Shown: in pieces, positions 1-5,000 of the stretch
Layout: each line of letters starts with the position of its first letter
Position numbering within the stretch: position 1 is the stretch's first letter
Assembly (NCBI GenBank): GCA_947165615.1
Contig: CAMVBD010000108.1
Span: forward strand, 1-5,894
DNA: 5,894 nucleotides
Source of the DNA: an uncultured Clostridia bacterium
Lineage (GTDB): Bacteria > Bacillota > Clostridia > Oscillospirales > Acutalibacteraceae
Direction of reading: 5' to 3'
Notes under the pieces: model-generated
Database searches by the model: none
The model's input: only the letters and a program-made list of their open reading frames with translations
What the model was told of the DNA's origin: nothing
Translations under genes and position numbers: made by a program

Positions 1-161
1 GAGTTTACAAGACCCGTCAGGAGAACCGCCTGATCCTTGACATATGCCAGCACGTCGCTCATCATATCGCTGCCGCAGGCAGAATGGACGTCTGTACCGA
101 GATATTCCTCTCCACAGACGACTTCGGCGTCCAGCAGGTCTTTGATCTCACAGATCTTCAT
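1..161 (-). CDS. DRTGG-domain protein, N-terminal part (cut by window edge)
   Basis: The first 53 codons are visible and the gene runs off the left edge. The protein starts MKICEIKDLLDAEVVCGEE and continues with a CGSDMMSDVLAYVKDQAVLL segment. This is the pattern I recognise from small (about 110-120 aa) stand-alone DRTGG-domain proteins of Clostridia, related to the regulatory domain found in some phosphotransacetylases and CBS-type pyrophosphatases. The biochemical role of the stand-alone form is unknown; a small-molecule or redox-sensing role is only inferred. GGAGG ends 5 nt before the ATG, which fixes the start. It begins 16 nt after the nuoE stop on the same strand, so the two are almost certainly co-transcribed. 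DRTGG genes commonly sit inside clostridial [FeFe]-hydrogenase/NuoEF operons. Family assignment is from recall of the N-terminal pattern; the C-terminal half cannot be seen. Confidence 0.8.
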   Translation of the reverse strand, partial: MKICEIKDLLDAEVVCGEEYLGTDVHSACGSDMMSDVLAYVKDQAVLLTGLVN

Positions 162-177
162 GGATACCTCCGGGGAA

Positions 178-672
178 TCAGGCGTACTTCTGCAGAATGC
201 CCTTGATCTGATTGGCGTCCAGTTTGCCGTAGACGTCGTCGTTGATCATCATGACGGGGGCAAGACCGCAGGCGCCGATGCAGCGGCAGGCTTCCAAACT
301 GAACTTCGTGTCCAGGGTGCACTCACCGGGATCGATGCCGAGTTCCTTGACGAGCTCGTCCAGAACGCTCTGGCTGCCCTTGACATAGCAGGCCGTACCG
401 AGGCAGACGGAGATATTATACTTTCCCTTAGGAGACAGGGCGAACTGCGCGTAGAAGGTCGCGACGCCGTAAACCTTTTCCACCGGCACGTCAAGACCTT
501 CGGCGATGCGGACCTGCACCTCATAGGGCAGATAGCCGTAGACCCCCTGCGCGTCCTGCATGACAGCCATCAGACGGTTCTTATCACCGTTGGCGGCGGC
601 AATGGCTTCCTTGAGGGCTTTTGCCTGCTCAGGGGTCTCGGTAAAGGGAATTTTACTGATTTTTTTTACCAT
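178..672 (-). CDS. nuoE: NuoE/HydC-type thioredoxin-like [2Fe-2S] subunit (NADH dehydrogenase / electron-bifurcating hydrogenase)
   Basis: This small cytoplasmic electron-transfer subunit normally works with a NuoF/HydB flavoprotein and an [FeFe]-hydrogenase HydA, passing electrons between NAD(P)H and iron-sulfur centres. An N-terminal helical bundle (with VYGYLPYEVQ and VYGVATFYAQF) precedes a thioredoxin-like domain. The four cluster ligands are present, numbered from the upstream in-frame ATG at 690: Cys96 and Cys101 (CLGTAC) and Cys137 and Cys141 (CIGAC, followed by GLAP). Two in-frame ATGs exist, at 690 and 672. The GGAGG lies between them, inside the first codons of the longer form and 11 nt before the second ATG, and nothing resembling a ribosome site precedes 690. 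I therefore choose 672 (164 aa, a usual family length); ligand numbers then drop by six. It is the first gene of a unit that continues into the DRTGG gene. HydC of a bifurcating hydrogenase is more likely than complex I, but hydA and nuoF lie outside the window. Confidence 0.93.
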   Translation of the reverse strand: MVKKISKIPFTETPEQAKALKEAIAAANGDKNRLMAVMQDAQGVYGYLPYEVQVRIAEGLDVPVEKVYGVATFYAQFALSPKGKYNISVCLGTACYVKGSQSVLDELVKELGIDPGECTLDTKFSLEACRCIGACGLAPVMMINDDVYGKLDANQIKGILQKYA

Positions 673-740
673 TGTTGATTGTTCCTCCATTCAGATTCAA
701 AAAAACTTTCTGTTGCAAAGGGTTATACCCATACAGTGTA

Positions 741-769
741 ATCATATCATATTCTTTCTGATTAGTCTA
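741..769 (-). promoter_or_regulatory. Probable sigma-A promoter of the nuoE-DRTGG unit
   Basis: On the minus strand, TAGACT (764-769) is separated by 17 nt from TATGAT (741-746). That is 4/6 and 5/6 matches to the vegetative consensus. The predicted start near 734 leaves a leader of about 60 nt before the chosen ATG. A second overlapping TATGAT (746-751) has a poorer -35 partner. A small dyad, GGGT-TAT-ACCC (720-730), lies just downstream of the predicted start and could be an operator. No Rex-like TTGTTAA-N4-TTAACAA site is visible. Confidence 0.5.
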
Positions 770-824
770 TAGGAAATTTGAAGAAATATTGTTTTTTTAG
801 AAGAATTATTGTGTTTTCATTTAC

Positions 825-852
825 AAAAAACGGCCGCATTTGCGACCGTTTT
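825..852 (-). terminator. Intrinsic terminator after pduL
   Basis: Read on the minus strand, AAAACGGTCGC pairs with GCGGCCGTTTT across a 4-nt AAAT loop. The 11-bp stem (827-837 with 842-852) contains one G-T wobble, and the right arm runs into a tract of six T. It lies 18 nt past the pduL stop codon, a textbook position, and makes pduL a single-gene unit separate from nuoE. Confidence 0.9.
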
Positions 853-870
853 GAGGATTTCGGAACCGAT

Positions 871-1446
871 TTATTTGATGATCTCGCCCCAGACTTCTTT
901 GCCGGCAAGAACGGCGTTTGATTCGTCCGTATCAATGTGCATGGCAAGCGCGTACGTGTCGGACACGCGTACGACAACGTCGCCGAAAATAAGGCTGCGC
1001 TCGGGAGAATCGATCTTGACGGAGACGATGTCTTTATCCTTGCAGCCGTACTCTTCCGCGTCCGCGGGGGTCATGTGGATGTGACGCTTGGCGATGATAA
1101 CGCCTTCGGAAATCTCGATCTCCCCCTTGGGGCCGACGATCTTGCAGGCGCCGGAACCGGCAAGATCGCCGGACTCGCGCACAGGCGCCGCAACGCCGAT
1201 GCTTCTTGCGTCGGAAGCGGAGATCTCGACCTGCGTCTGCTTTCTTTCGGGACCGAGAATGGAAACGGCCGGGAACTGGCTCTTGGGGCCGACAACGGCA
1301 ACACGCTCTTCACAAGCGAACTGACCGGGCTGAGAGAGATCCTTTTTCTTGGTAAGCTGATACCCTTCGCCGAACAAAACGGCAAGATCTTCCTTGGTAA
1401 CGTGAACGTGGCGAGCGCTGGTCTCGACCATGATCTTATTGCTCAT
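871..1446 (-). CDS. pduL: PduL-type phosphate acyltransferase (phosphotransacylase)
   Basis: The enzyme interconverts an acyl-CoA plus phosphate with an acyl-phosphate plus CoA (propanoyl- or acetyl-), upstream of an acyl kinase that makes ATP. The 191-aa protein shows the family's tandem beta-barrel pattern. It has the metal-binding motifs RHVH (12-15) and RHIH (121-124) and the late LAMHIDTDESN segment with His170. PVRESG (88-93) holds the Arg expected to bind phosphate, and Glu74 is a likely further zinc ligand. The start is clear: GGAGG is 9 nt upstream of the ATG. The protein begins almost directly at the first histidine motif, so it lacks the N-terminal extension that targets PduL homologues to microcompartments, and no shell gene lies nearby. 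A housekeeping role in acetate or propionate formation, replacing or supplementing Pta, is therefore the best inference. Family assignment is firm; substrate is not determined by the sequence. Confidence 0.93.
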   Translation of the reverse strand: MSNKIMVETSARHVHVTKEDLAVLFGEGYQLTKKKDLSQPGQFACEERVAVVGPKSQFPAVSILGPERKQTQVEISASDARSIGVAAPVRESGDLAGSGACKIVGPKGEIEISEGVIIAKRHIHMTPADAEEYGCKDKDIVSVKIDSPERSLIFGDVVVRVSDTYALAMHIDTDESNAVLAGKEVWGEIIK

Positions 1447-1510
1447 GTTTTTGTTCCTCCAAACAACGTTAGTCTGTCAGTATGCACTGATCTTAAAATG
1501 AACGAAAATT

Positions 1511-1539
1511 ATTTTAACATAGAAAAAACGATTTATCAA
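1511..1539 (-). promoter_or_regulatory. Sigma-A promoter of pduL
   Basis: On the minus strand, TTGATA (1534-1539) and TAAAAT (1511-1516) are spaced by exactly 17 nt, and a TGT immediately before the -10 gives an extended -10. The expected start near 1504 leaves a leader of about 58 nt before the pduL ATG. The tandem 21-bp repeat begins 4 bp upstream of the -35 box, where an activator site or an AT-rich UP element would sit. Confidence 0.8.
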
Positions 1540-1543
1540 GAGG

Positions 1544-1587
1544 ATTTTCCGTTTTTGTAAACCAATTTTCCGTTTTTGTAAACCAAT
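1544..1587. repeat. Perfect tandem direct repeat, 21-bp unit, two copies
   Basis: Two identical, directly abutting 21-bp units occupy 1545-1565 and 1566-1586, each starting TTTTCCG and ending GTAAACCAA. The 21-bp periodicity extends one base on each side, to 1544-1587. The repeat lies in the divergent intergenic region, about 40-83 nt upstream of the predicted pduL start and 51-94 nt upstream of the spoIVB ATG. A 21-bp period is about two helical turns, so a protein bound to each unit would sit on the same DNA face. It may instead be a simple slippage duplication. No third copy is visible in the window. Confidence 0.95.
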
Positions 1588-1637
1588 GTCTGTGATAAAG
1601 GTTTTTCACGGGGAAAACTATTTTCGGAGGTGACAAA

Positions 1638-2657
1638 ATGAAAAAACGAATCGGCTTATTTACCTGTATTGTGAGCCTGATTACGGCGACTTGTCTTTTA
1701 TTCTTGCCAACCGTCAGGTTTGCACAGGCAGCATCCGCCGCAAAAAAAACGAGAAGGAATCTTGCGATCGGCGGTGAACTGGTCGGCATCCGGCTGAAAA
1801 CTGCGGGAGTGCTTGTCGTCGGGACAGAACCTTTTTTATCACAGGGCATTTCTGTGGATCCGGCTTCTGCAGCCGGACTGAAAAAAGGAGATGTTCTCAT
1901 AGAAATGCGCAATCAAAAAGTATCAGACGCTCAAACCGCAACGCAGATCATCGCTGAAGGCGGCGTAATCGAAATGGTATTCGAGCGGAACGGAATCCGG
2001 CAATCCGCTGAATTGCGACCGCAGATCAGCGACGCGACGGGGCTTTATAAAGGCGGGCTCTGGATACGCGATTCCGCAGCGGGGATCGGGACTCTGACTT
2101 ACTCGGATACGACCAACCGTGTTTCAGTTGCACTCGGACATGGTATTTATGACGCGGATACCGGAGGATTGATGCCGGTGGAAAACGGAGAACTCACAGA
2201 CGCCACATTTTCATATGTGACGGCTGGACGAATCGGGTCCCCCGGTGAGATCGGCGGAACGATCGGCACCAATCAGCTCGGTGAAATCTATGAAAACAGG
2301 GACGACGGCGTTTTTGCAACGCTCAGTTTGATGCAGGGGGAACCCGACTTTTACGAAACCGCATTTCAGGAAGAAATCCATACCGGCGAAGCCCAGATCG
2401 TCTGCACGGTAAGCGATGGAGATAAACAGTTCTACGAAGTGGAGATCACGCGTATATGTGATCGCAAAAGCGATACGAAAAACATGGTCGTCCACGTTAC
2501 GGACCCGACTCTCCTTTCGCTTACCGGCGGGATCGTACAGGGGATGTCCGGCGCGCCGATTTTACAGGACGGAAGATTGATCGGCGCCGTGACCCACGTA
2601 TTTGTAAACGATCCGAGTTCCGGTTACGGTATTTTTATCGAGAATATGATGGATTAA
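1638..2657 (+). CDS. spoIVB: SpoIVB-type S55 serine peptidase with PDZ domain
   Basis: SpoIVB is a secreted peptidase made in the forespore. It signals across the intermembrane space to activate processing of pro-sigma-K, or has related late-sporulation roles in Clostridia. The 339-aa protein has a signal or anchor segment (about 5-31), a PDZ domain (about 55-130, with SAAGLKKGDVLIEM) and a C-terminal S55 peptidase domain. The likely triad is His168 (ALGHGI), Asp289 (VTDPTLL) and Ser304 (GIVQGMSGAP). The Asp-to-Ser distance of 15 equals that of the Bacillus subtilis triad as I recall it (236/363/378). The start is supported by GGAGG 7 nt upstream. It is about 85 residues shorter than B. subtilis SpoIVB, mostly from missing sequence before the PDZ domain. 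spo0A, its usual downstream neighbour, is absent; the next gene converges on it. It may therefore be a second, divergent copy. No convincing forespore promoter was found. Confidence 0.9.
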   Translation: MKKRIGLFTCIVSLITATCLLFLPTVRFAQAASAAKKTRRNLAIGGELVGIRLKTAGVLVVGTEPFLSQGISVDPASAAGLKKGDVLIEMRNQKVSDAQTATQIIAEGGVIEMVFERNGIRQSAELRPQISDATGLYKGGLWIRDSAAGIGTLTYSDTTNRVSVALGHGIYDADTGGLMPVENGELTDATFSYVTAGRIGSPGEIGGTIGTNQLGEIYENRDDGVFATLSLMQGEPDFYETAFQEEIHTGEAQIVCTVSDGDKQFYEVEITRICDRKSDTKNMVVHVTDPTLLSLTGGIVQGMSGAPILQDGRLIGAVTHVFVNDPSSGYGIFIENMMD

Positions 2658-2676
2658 AAAACGCCGCAGTCGGCAT
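2656..2676 (-). terminator. Probable terminator of the DUF5685/J-protein/zinc-ribbon operon
   Basis: On the minus strand, a short stem (ATGCCG with CGGCGT, including one T-G pair) with an ACTG loop is followed by six T. It lies about 77 nt past the zinc-ribbon stop codon, and its T tract overlaps the spoIVB stop codon on the other strand. The stem is short, so efficiency is uncertain. Confidence 0.5.
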
Positions 2677-2721
2677 CGAAAAAAGAAAAGAATCGACAGT
2701 CCTTTTGTCTCTTTTTCGATG
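2674..2721. repeat. Long imperfect inverted repeat between convergent genes
   Basis: CATCGAAAAA (2674-2683) pairs perfectly with TTTTTCGATG (2712-2721), and further inner pairing of AAAAG with CTTTT is possible. It fills the gap between convergent spoIVB and the zinc-ribbon gene. It is AT-rich and is not followed by a T tract on the plus strand, so it is not a standard terminator. It may slow polymerase or protect RNA ends from both sides. Its left arm partly overlaps the minus-strand terminator stem, so the two structures compete. Confidence 0.6.
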
Positions 2722-2740
2722 TTCCGATCGCAGCGCAGAA

Positions 2741-2763
2741 GGACGGTCCCTGTCACCTGTCCC
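2741..2763. repeat. GGGACAGG-type palindromic element overlapping a stop codon
   Basis: On the plus strand GGACGGT pairs with ACCTGTCC (one bulged T) around a CCCTGTC loop, giving a 7-bp stem. On the minus strand the element reads GGGACAGGTGACAGGGACCG and onward. I recall similar palindromes scattered through several clostridial genomes, but copy number in this genome cannot be seen. The last two codons and the TGA stop of the zinc-ribbon gene lie inside it. Confidence 0.55.
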
Positions 2764-3178
2764 AAAAAACGCGTATGGTAAACTTTGTTCCGCATTTCGG
2801 ACATTTTGTTTTGTGTTTGCCTCTGATCCTTCTCAAACGAAGCCTGGTCCCGCAATGGGGGCAGGCTTTGTACAGATAATCCTTATCCAAATGCTTTTTG
2901 GAAAAATCCGACCATTTTGGATAAATCCGGCTTTTCAGCTGCAAATATCTTTCGTTTTCAAGCGTACGGCGGTCAATATTTTTGGAAAACATTCTGTAAA
3001 AAGCAAAAACATAGAGCGCGGTGTTTAACAGCCAAAAAATAAAATGAACTCGCGGAAGCGGCAAAAAGCGAAAGATACCGGAAAGGACCCAGAACACGAT
3101 CGAAAGGATAAAGAGGAATCGTGTAAGTTGGTCAAAGCCGTAACGCCCGACCATAAACGAACGTAATTTCTGTATCAT
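2753..3178 (-). CDS. Small membrane protein with C-terminal zinc ribbon
   Basis: The 141-aa protein starts [18 protein letters not shown], a beginning I recognise from small clostridial proteins found next to a J-domain gene. Two hydrophobic segments (about 18-38 and 44-62) predict a membrane hairpin. A basic linker then leads to a C-terminal zinc ribbon with CPHCG (Cys106, Cys109) and CPKCG (Cys126, Cys129), probably on the cytoplasmic side. The start is set by the upstream gene: its ATG overlaps the J-protein TGA as ATGA, a sign of coupled translation. A longer reading from 3274 would run inside the J-protein gene and is rejected. The C-terminus (FWDR) ends inside a palindromic element, so the tail may have been reshaped by its insertion. 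Biochemical function is unknown; the tight operon suggests it works with the J-protein, perhaps as a membrane-bound partner. Confidence 0.85.
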   Translation of the reverse strand: MIQKLRSFMVGRYGFDQLTRFLFILSIVFWVLSGIFRFLPLPRVHFIFWLLNTALYVFAFYRMFSKNIDRRTLENERYLQLKSRIYPKWSDFSKKHLDKDYLYKACPHCGTRLRLRRIRGKHKTKCPKCGTKFTIRVFWDR

Positions 3179-3897
3179 AACCCATATCCCCCATAGGAGC
3201 CGAAACTGCAGCAATGTCTGCCCCAGCAACAAAACAGATTTACTAAAAATGTGAGAATCATACTGCGCAAACAAGGTGAACCGCTTGCGCTTCTTTGCCT
3301 GCCGTATTCATAACTTTGCTGTCTGTAACCGCTCTGCATATTTTGCAGACGATCGCGGAGATTGCGATAATCCGGATTGTCCGGTTCCTCCGAACAGGCT
3401 CTATCGGCGTATTCATAGGCGGCGGAAAGATTCCCGGCGCCGTAATTCGCAACGGCGGCAAGATAATACCAATAAGCGTTTCTTTCCGGCATGGAATTGA
3501 GGACGGAAATCGCCGCCGCGTACTGCCCGTTTTCAATGAGCGACCTTGCGCGTGCAAAAATCTGTGAATAACCGGAGGCGGATTCCTGCGCCTGTTCATA
3601 TTGTCCGCTCCCGCCGTATCTGCGGAACAATTCTTCAAAGAAGTCGGCATAGGAGTACGTATATTGCCCATTGGAATTAGTCCCGCCGGTACTGCTGCCT
3701 GAAAAAGAAGAGACATCATCTTTTCCGGATTTGATCTGATCATAGGCGGCGTTGATTTCACTCATCTTTCGCGCGGCGTCTTCATTGTCGGGATTCAGAT
3801 CGGGATGATACTTTTTTGCAAGTTTGCGATATGCCTTTGTGACTTCTTCCTCCGATGCGCCGCGTTCCACACCGAGTACTTCATAAGGGTCTCTCAT
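3175..3897 (-). CDS. J-domain protein with TPR-like region and Cys-rich hydrophobic tail
   Basis: J-domain proteins stimulate the ATPase of DnaK-type Hsp70 and bring it to a client or a place. The 240-aa protein has an N-terminal J domain (about 3-58) with intact HPD at 31-33. A flexible Gly/Ser/Asn/Tyr stretch (about 60-108) and a TPR-like helical region (about 110-183, with [20 protein letters not shown]) follow. The tail has a hydrophobic patch (about 210-225) and five cysteines (209, 223, 224, 229, 230). The G/F-rich and CxxCxGxG zinc regions of true DnaJ are absent, so this is a specialised co-chaperone. The start is fixed by AGGAG directly after the upstream stop and 8 nt before the ATG; the longer in-frame reading to 4059 overlaps the upstream gene and lacks a ribosome site. 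It follows the DUF5685 gene by 13 nt and overlaps the next gene by 4 nt. The client is unknown. Confidence 0.9.
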   Translation of the reverse strand: MRDPYEVLGVERGASEEEVTKAYRKLAKKYHPDLNPDNEDAARKMSEINAAYDQIKSGKDDVSSFSGSSTGGTNSNGQYTYSYADFFEELFRRYGGSGQYEQAQESASGYSQIFARARSLIENGQYAAAISVLNSMPERNAYWYYLAAVANYGAGNLSAAYEYADRACSEEPDNPDYRNLRDRLQNMQSGYRQQSYEYGRQRSASGSPCLRSMILTFLVNLFCCWGRHCCSFGSYGGYGL

Positions 3898-3910
3898 CCG
3901 TCCATCTCCT

Positions 3911-4756
3911 TTATTTCTGTCCATCGTTTTTCTTCTGTCCGGATCGTCTCTGATACACACTCCAGATTCCGGAGAGCAGAATATTTTCAACAATATCTCC
4001 GTTCTGATCCGGATACAGCGTATGAAAGGCAACCATGCACTGAGCAAGGACGCTTTCAATCAACCTCATCCTGTGGTCACTTGAACTTCTGACAAACGGA
4101 TTATAAACCTTTTTTCTTAAGTCAGCCTTAAGGTCGACAGCCGCGTCCATTAAATAGATGGCTTTTCCAAGAGTAAAGCCAAAGGCATACAGCGCTTGTC
4201 CTGTTTTTTCCGGATACGACGAAGTAAGACAAGCAGGCTTTTCGGAAAAAACGGCTCCGAGCAAGGTACCGAATGCATTGGCGGGGATCTCCGGTTCCGT
4301 AATATTTTCTTTCTCCGCTTGTTCAATTACGGATAAACTGTCCAGAATCGTTTTTGACAACAGCGGATAGCGTTCGGCAATTAAGGCCGCATCTTTGCGA
4401 AACAACGCGCCCAGCAGTCCGGCGCTCGCTTTTCCATCGTCGGCTATATCATCCAAAAACTTATAATACGCCAAAAGGATGTTCATTTGCGCGGCATAAT
4501 CTGTAAATCCGTTCGTCAGGATCCTATGACGCTTCAGGGGTTTTCTCCCGCAGCGAACAAACTCTTCCCTAAAAGGAGTTGACGTAACGTCGGATAAAAC
4601 CAAAATCAGAAGGACAAGGTCATATGTGAGCGCAAGACGTTCAAACGGTCTTCCTACCGTGCCGATGCGGCGGCAAAGTCCGCAATAGACGGCTCGGTAG
4701 CGTTCACGCTGCGCCGGACTCAGACGGTTATAATCCGCGACTGCATAGCCAAACAC
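3911..4756 (-). CDS. DUF5685 family protein, function unknown
   Basis: The 281-aa protein, probably soluble and all-helical, matches my recollection of the DUF5685 family of Clostridia. It starts with [12 protein letters not shown] and has YCGLC (Cys25, Cys28) followed by Cys69, a possible metal site. Two acidic motifs stand out: [11 protein letters not shown] (97-107) and [14 protein letters not shown] (200-213, Asp204, Asp208, Asp212), the latter followed by YNPF (218-221). Their spacing and setting resemble the two Mg-binding Asp motifs of class I isoprenoid synthases, but this is inference. The start is GTG at 4756, with a full AAGGAGGT 7 nt upstream. A longer in-frame reading to 4849 would begin at the -35 region of the predicted promoter and cannot be transcribed from it. 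It is the first gene of the operon with the J-protein and zinc-ribbon genes. Confidence 0.85.
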   Translation of the reverse strand: MFGYAVADYNRLSPAQRERYRAVYCGLCRRIGTVGRPFERLALTYDLVLLILVLSDVTSTPFREEFVRCGRKPLKRHRILTNGFTDYAAQMNILLAYYKFLDDIADDGKASAGLLGALFRKDAALIAERYPLLSKTILDSLSVIEQAEKENITEPEIPANAFGTLLGAVFSEKPACLTSSYPEKTGQALYAFGFTLGKAIYLMDAAVDLKADLRKKVYNPFVRSSSDHRMRLIESVLAQCMVAFHTLYPDQNGDIVENILLSGIWSVYQRRSGQKKNDGQK

Positions 4757-4763
4757 AAATATG

Positions 4764-4771
4764 ACCTCCTT
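4764..4771 (-). promoter_or_regulatory. Ribosome binding site that fixes the GTG start of the DUF5685 gene
   Basis: AAGGAGGT on the minus strand, 7 nt before GTG at 4756. No ATG in frame lies at a suitable distance, so initiation at GTG is well supported. Confidence 0.85.
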
Positions 4772-4790
4772 CCGTATATTTGGATCCAAC

Positions 4791-4802
4791 GGCAAATTTG
4801 CC
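4791..4802. promoter_or_regulatory. Perfect 12-bp palindrome in the DUF5685 operon leader
   Basis: GGCAAATTTGCC is a perfect dyad placed about 12-23 nt downstream of the predicted transcription start of the DUF5685 operon, a position suited to a repressor site. No known regulator is recognised. Chance occurrence is possible. Confidence 0.35.
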
Positions 4803-4820
4803 CTGAGTTTAGTTAGACAT

Positions 4821-4849
4821 ATTATTACAAAAAGGTTTTGATTTGTCAA
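4821..4849 (-). promoter_or_regulatory. Sigma-A promoter of the DUF5685/J-protein/zinc-ribbon operon
   Basis: On the minus strand a perfect TTGACA (4844-4849) is followed after 16 nt by TAATAA (4822-4827), or after 17 nt by AATAAT (4821-4826). The start expected near 4814 gives a leader of about 57 nt before the GTG. This is one of the best promoters in the window and suggests vegetative expression. Confidence 0.8.
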
Positions 4850-4933
4850 GGTCGTATCGGAGAATTCGATTTTGAGATATGTAATCTCTTTATTTCATAT
4901 CAGCAAGATCTTAACGATCCAATAAATTTACGG

Positions 4934-4961
4934 TTGATTTTTTTCAAATTTCCTGTATAAT
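4934..4961 (+). promoter_or_regulatory. Sigma-A promoter of fba
   Basis: TTGATT (4934-4939) and a perfect TATAAT (4956-4961) are separated by 16 nt. The start expected near 4968 leaves a leader of about 33 nt. Together with GGAGG before the ATG this suits a strongly expressed glycolytic gene. The fba and DUF5685 promoters point away from each other, with their -35 boxes about 85 bp apart. Confidence 0.85.
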
Positions 4962-5000
4962 AAAATTACTGTTTCAGTATTATTATTTTTGGAGGTTTTT

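Noticed and set aside
37..678. 213-codon open frame on the plus strand opposite nuoE
   Set aside because: It mirrors a firmly identified nuoE on the other strand, shows no recognisable domain and has no ribosome site.
937..1560. 207-codon plus-strand frame opposite pduL
   Set aside because: Antisense shadow of pduL; low-complexity Gly/Asp-rich translation, and it runs into the tandem repeat.
1611..1620. GGGAAAACTA, which fits the forespore sigma-F/G -10 pattern upstream of spoIVB
   Set aside because: No matching -35 at the required distance, and the implied start would fall on the ribosome binding site.
1514..1912. Minus-strand frame whose C-terminus contains a repeated FTKTEN peptide
   Set aside because: The peptide repeat is only the tandem 21-bp DNA repeat translated; the rest is antisense to spoIVB.
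4874..4888. GAGAT / ATCTC small dyad upstream of fba
   Set aside because: Only 5 bp arms in AT-rich DNA with no T tract after it; likely chance.
4905..4920. GATC-TTAAC-GATC dyad upstream of the fba promoter
   Set aside because: Four-base arms made of a self-complementary word; too short to support an operator call.
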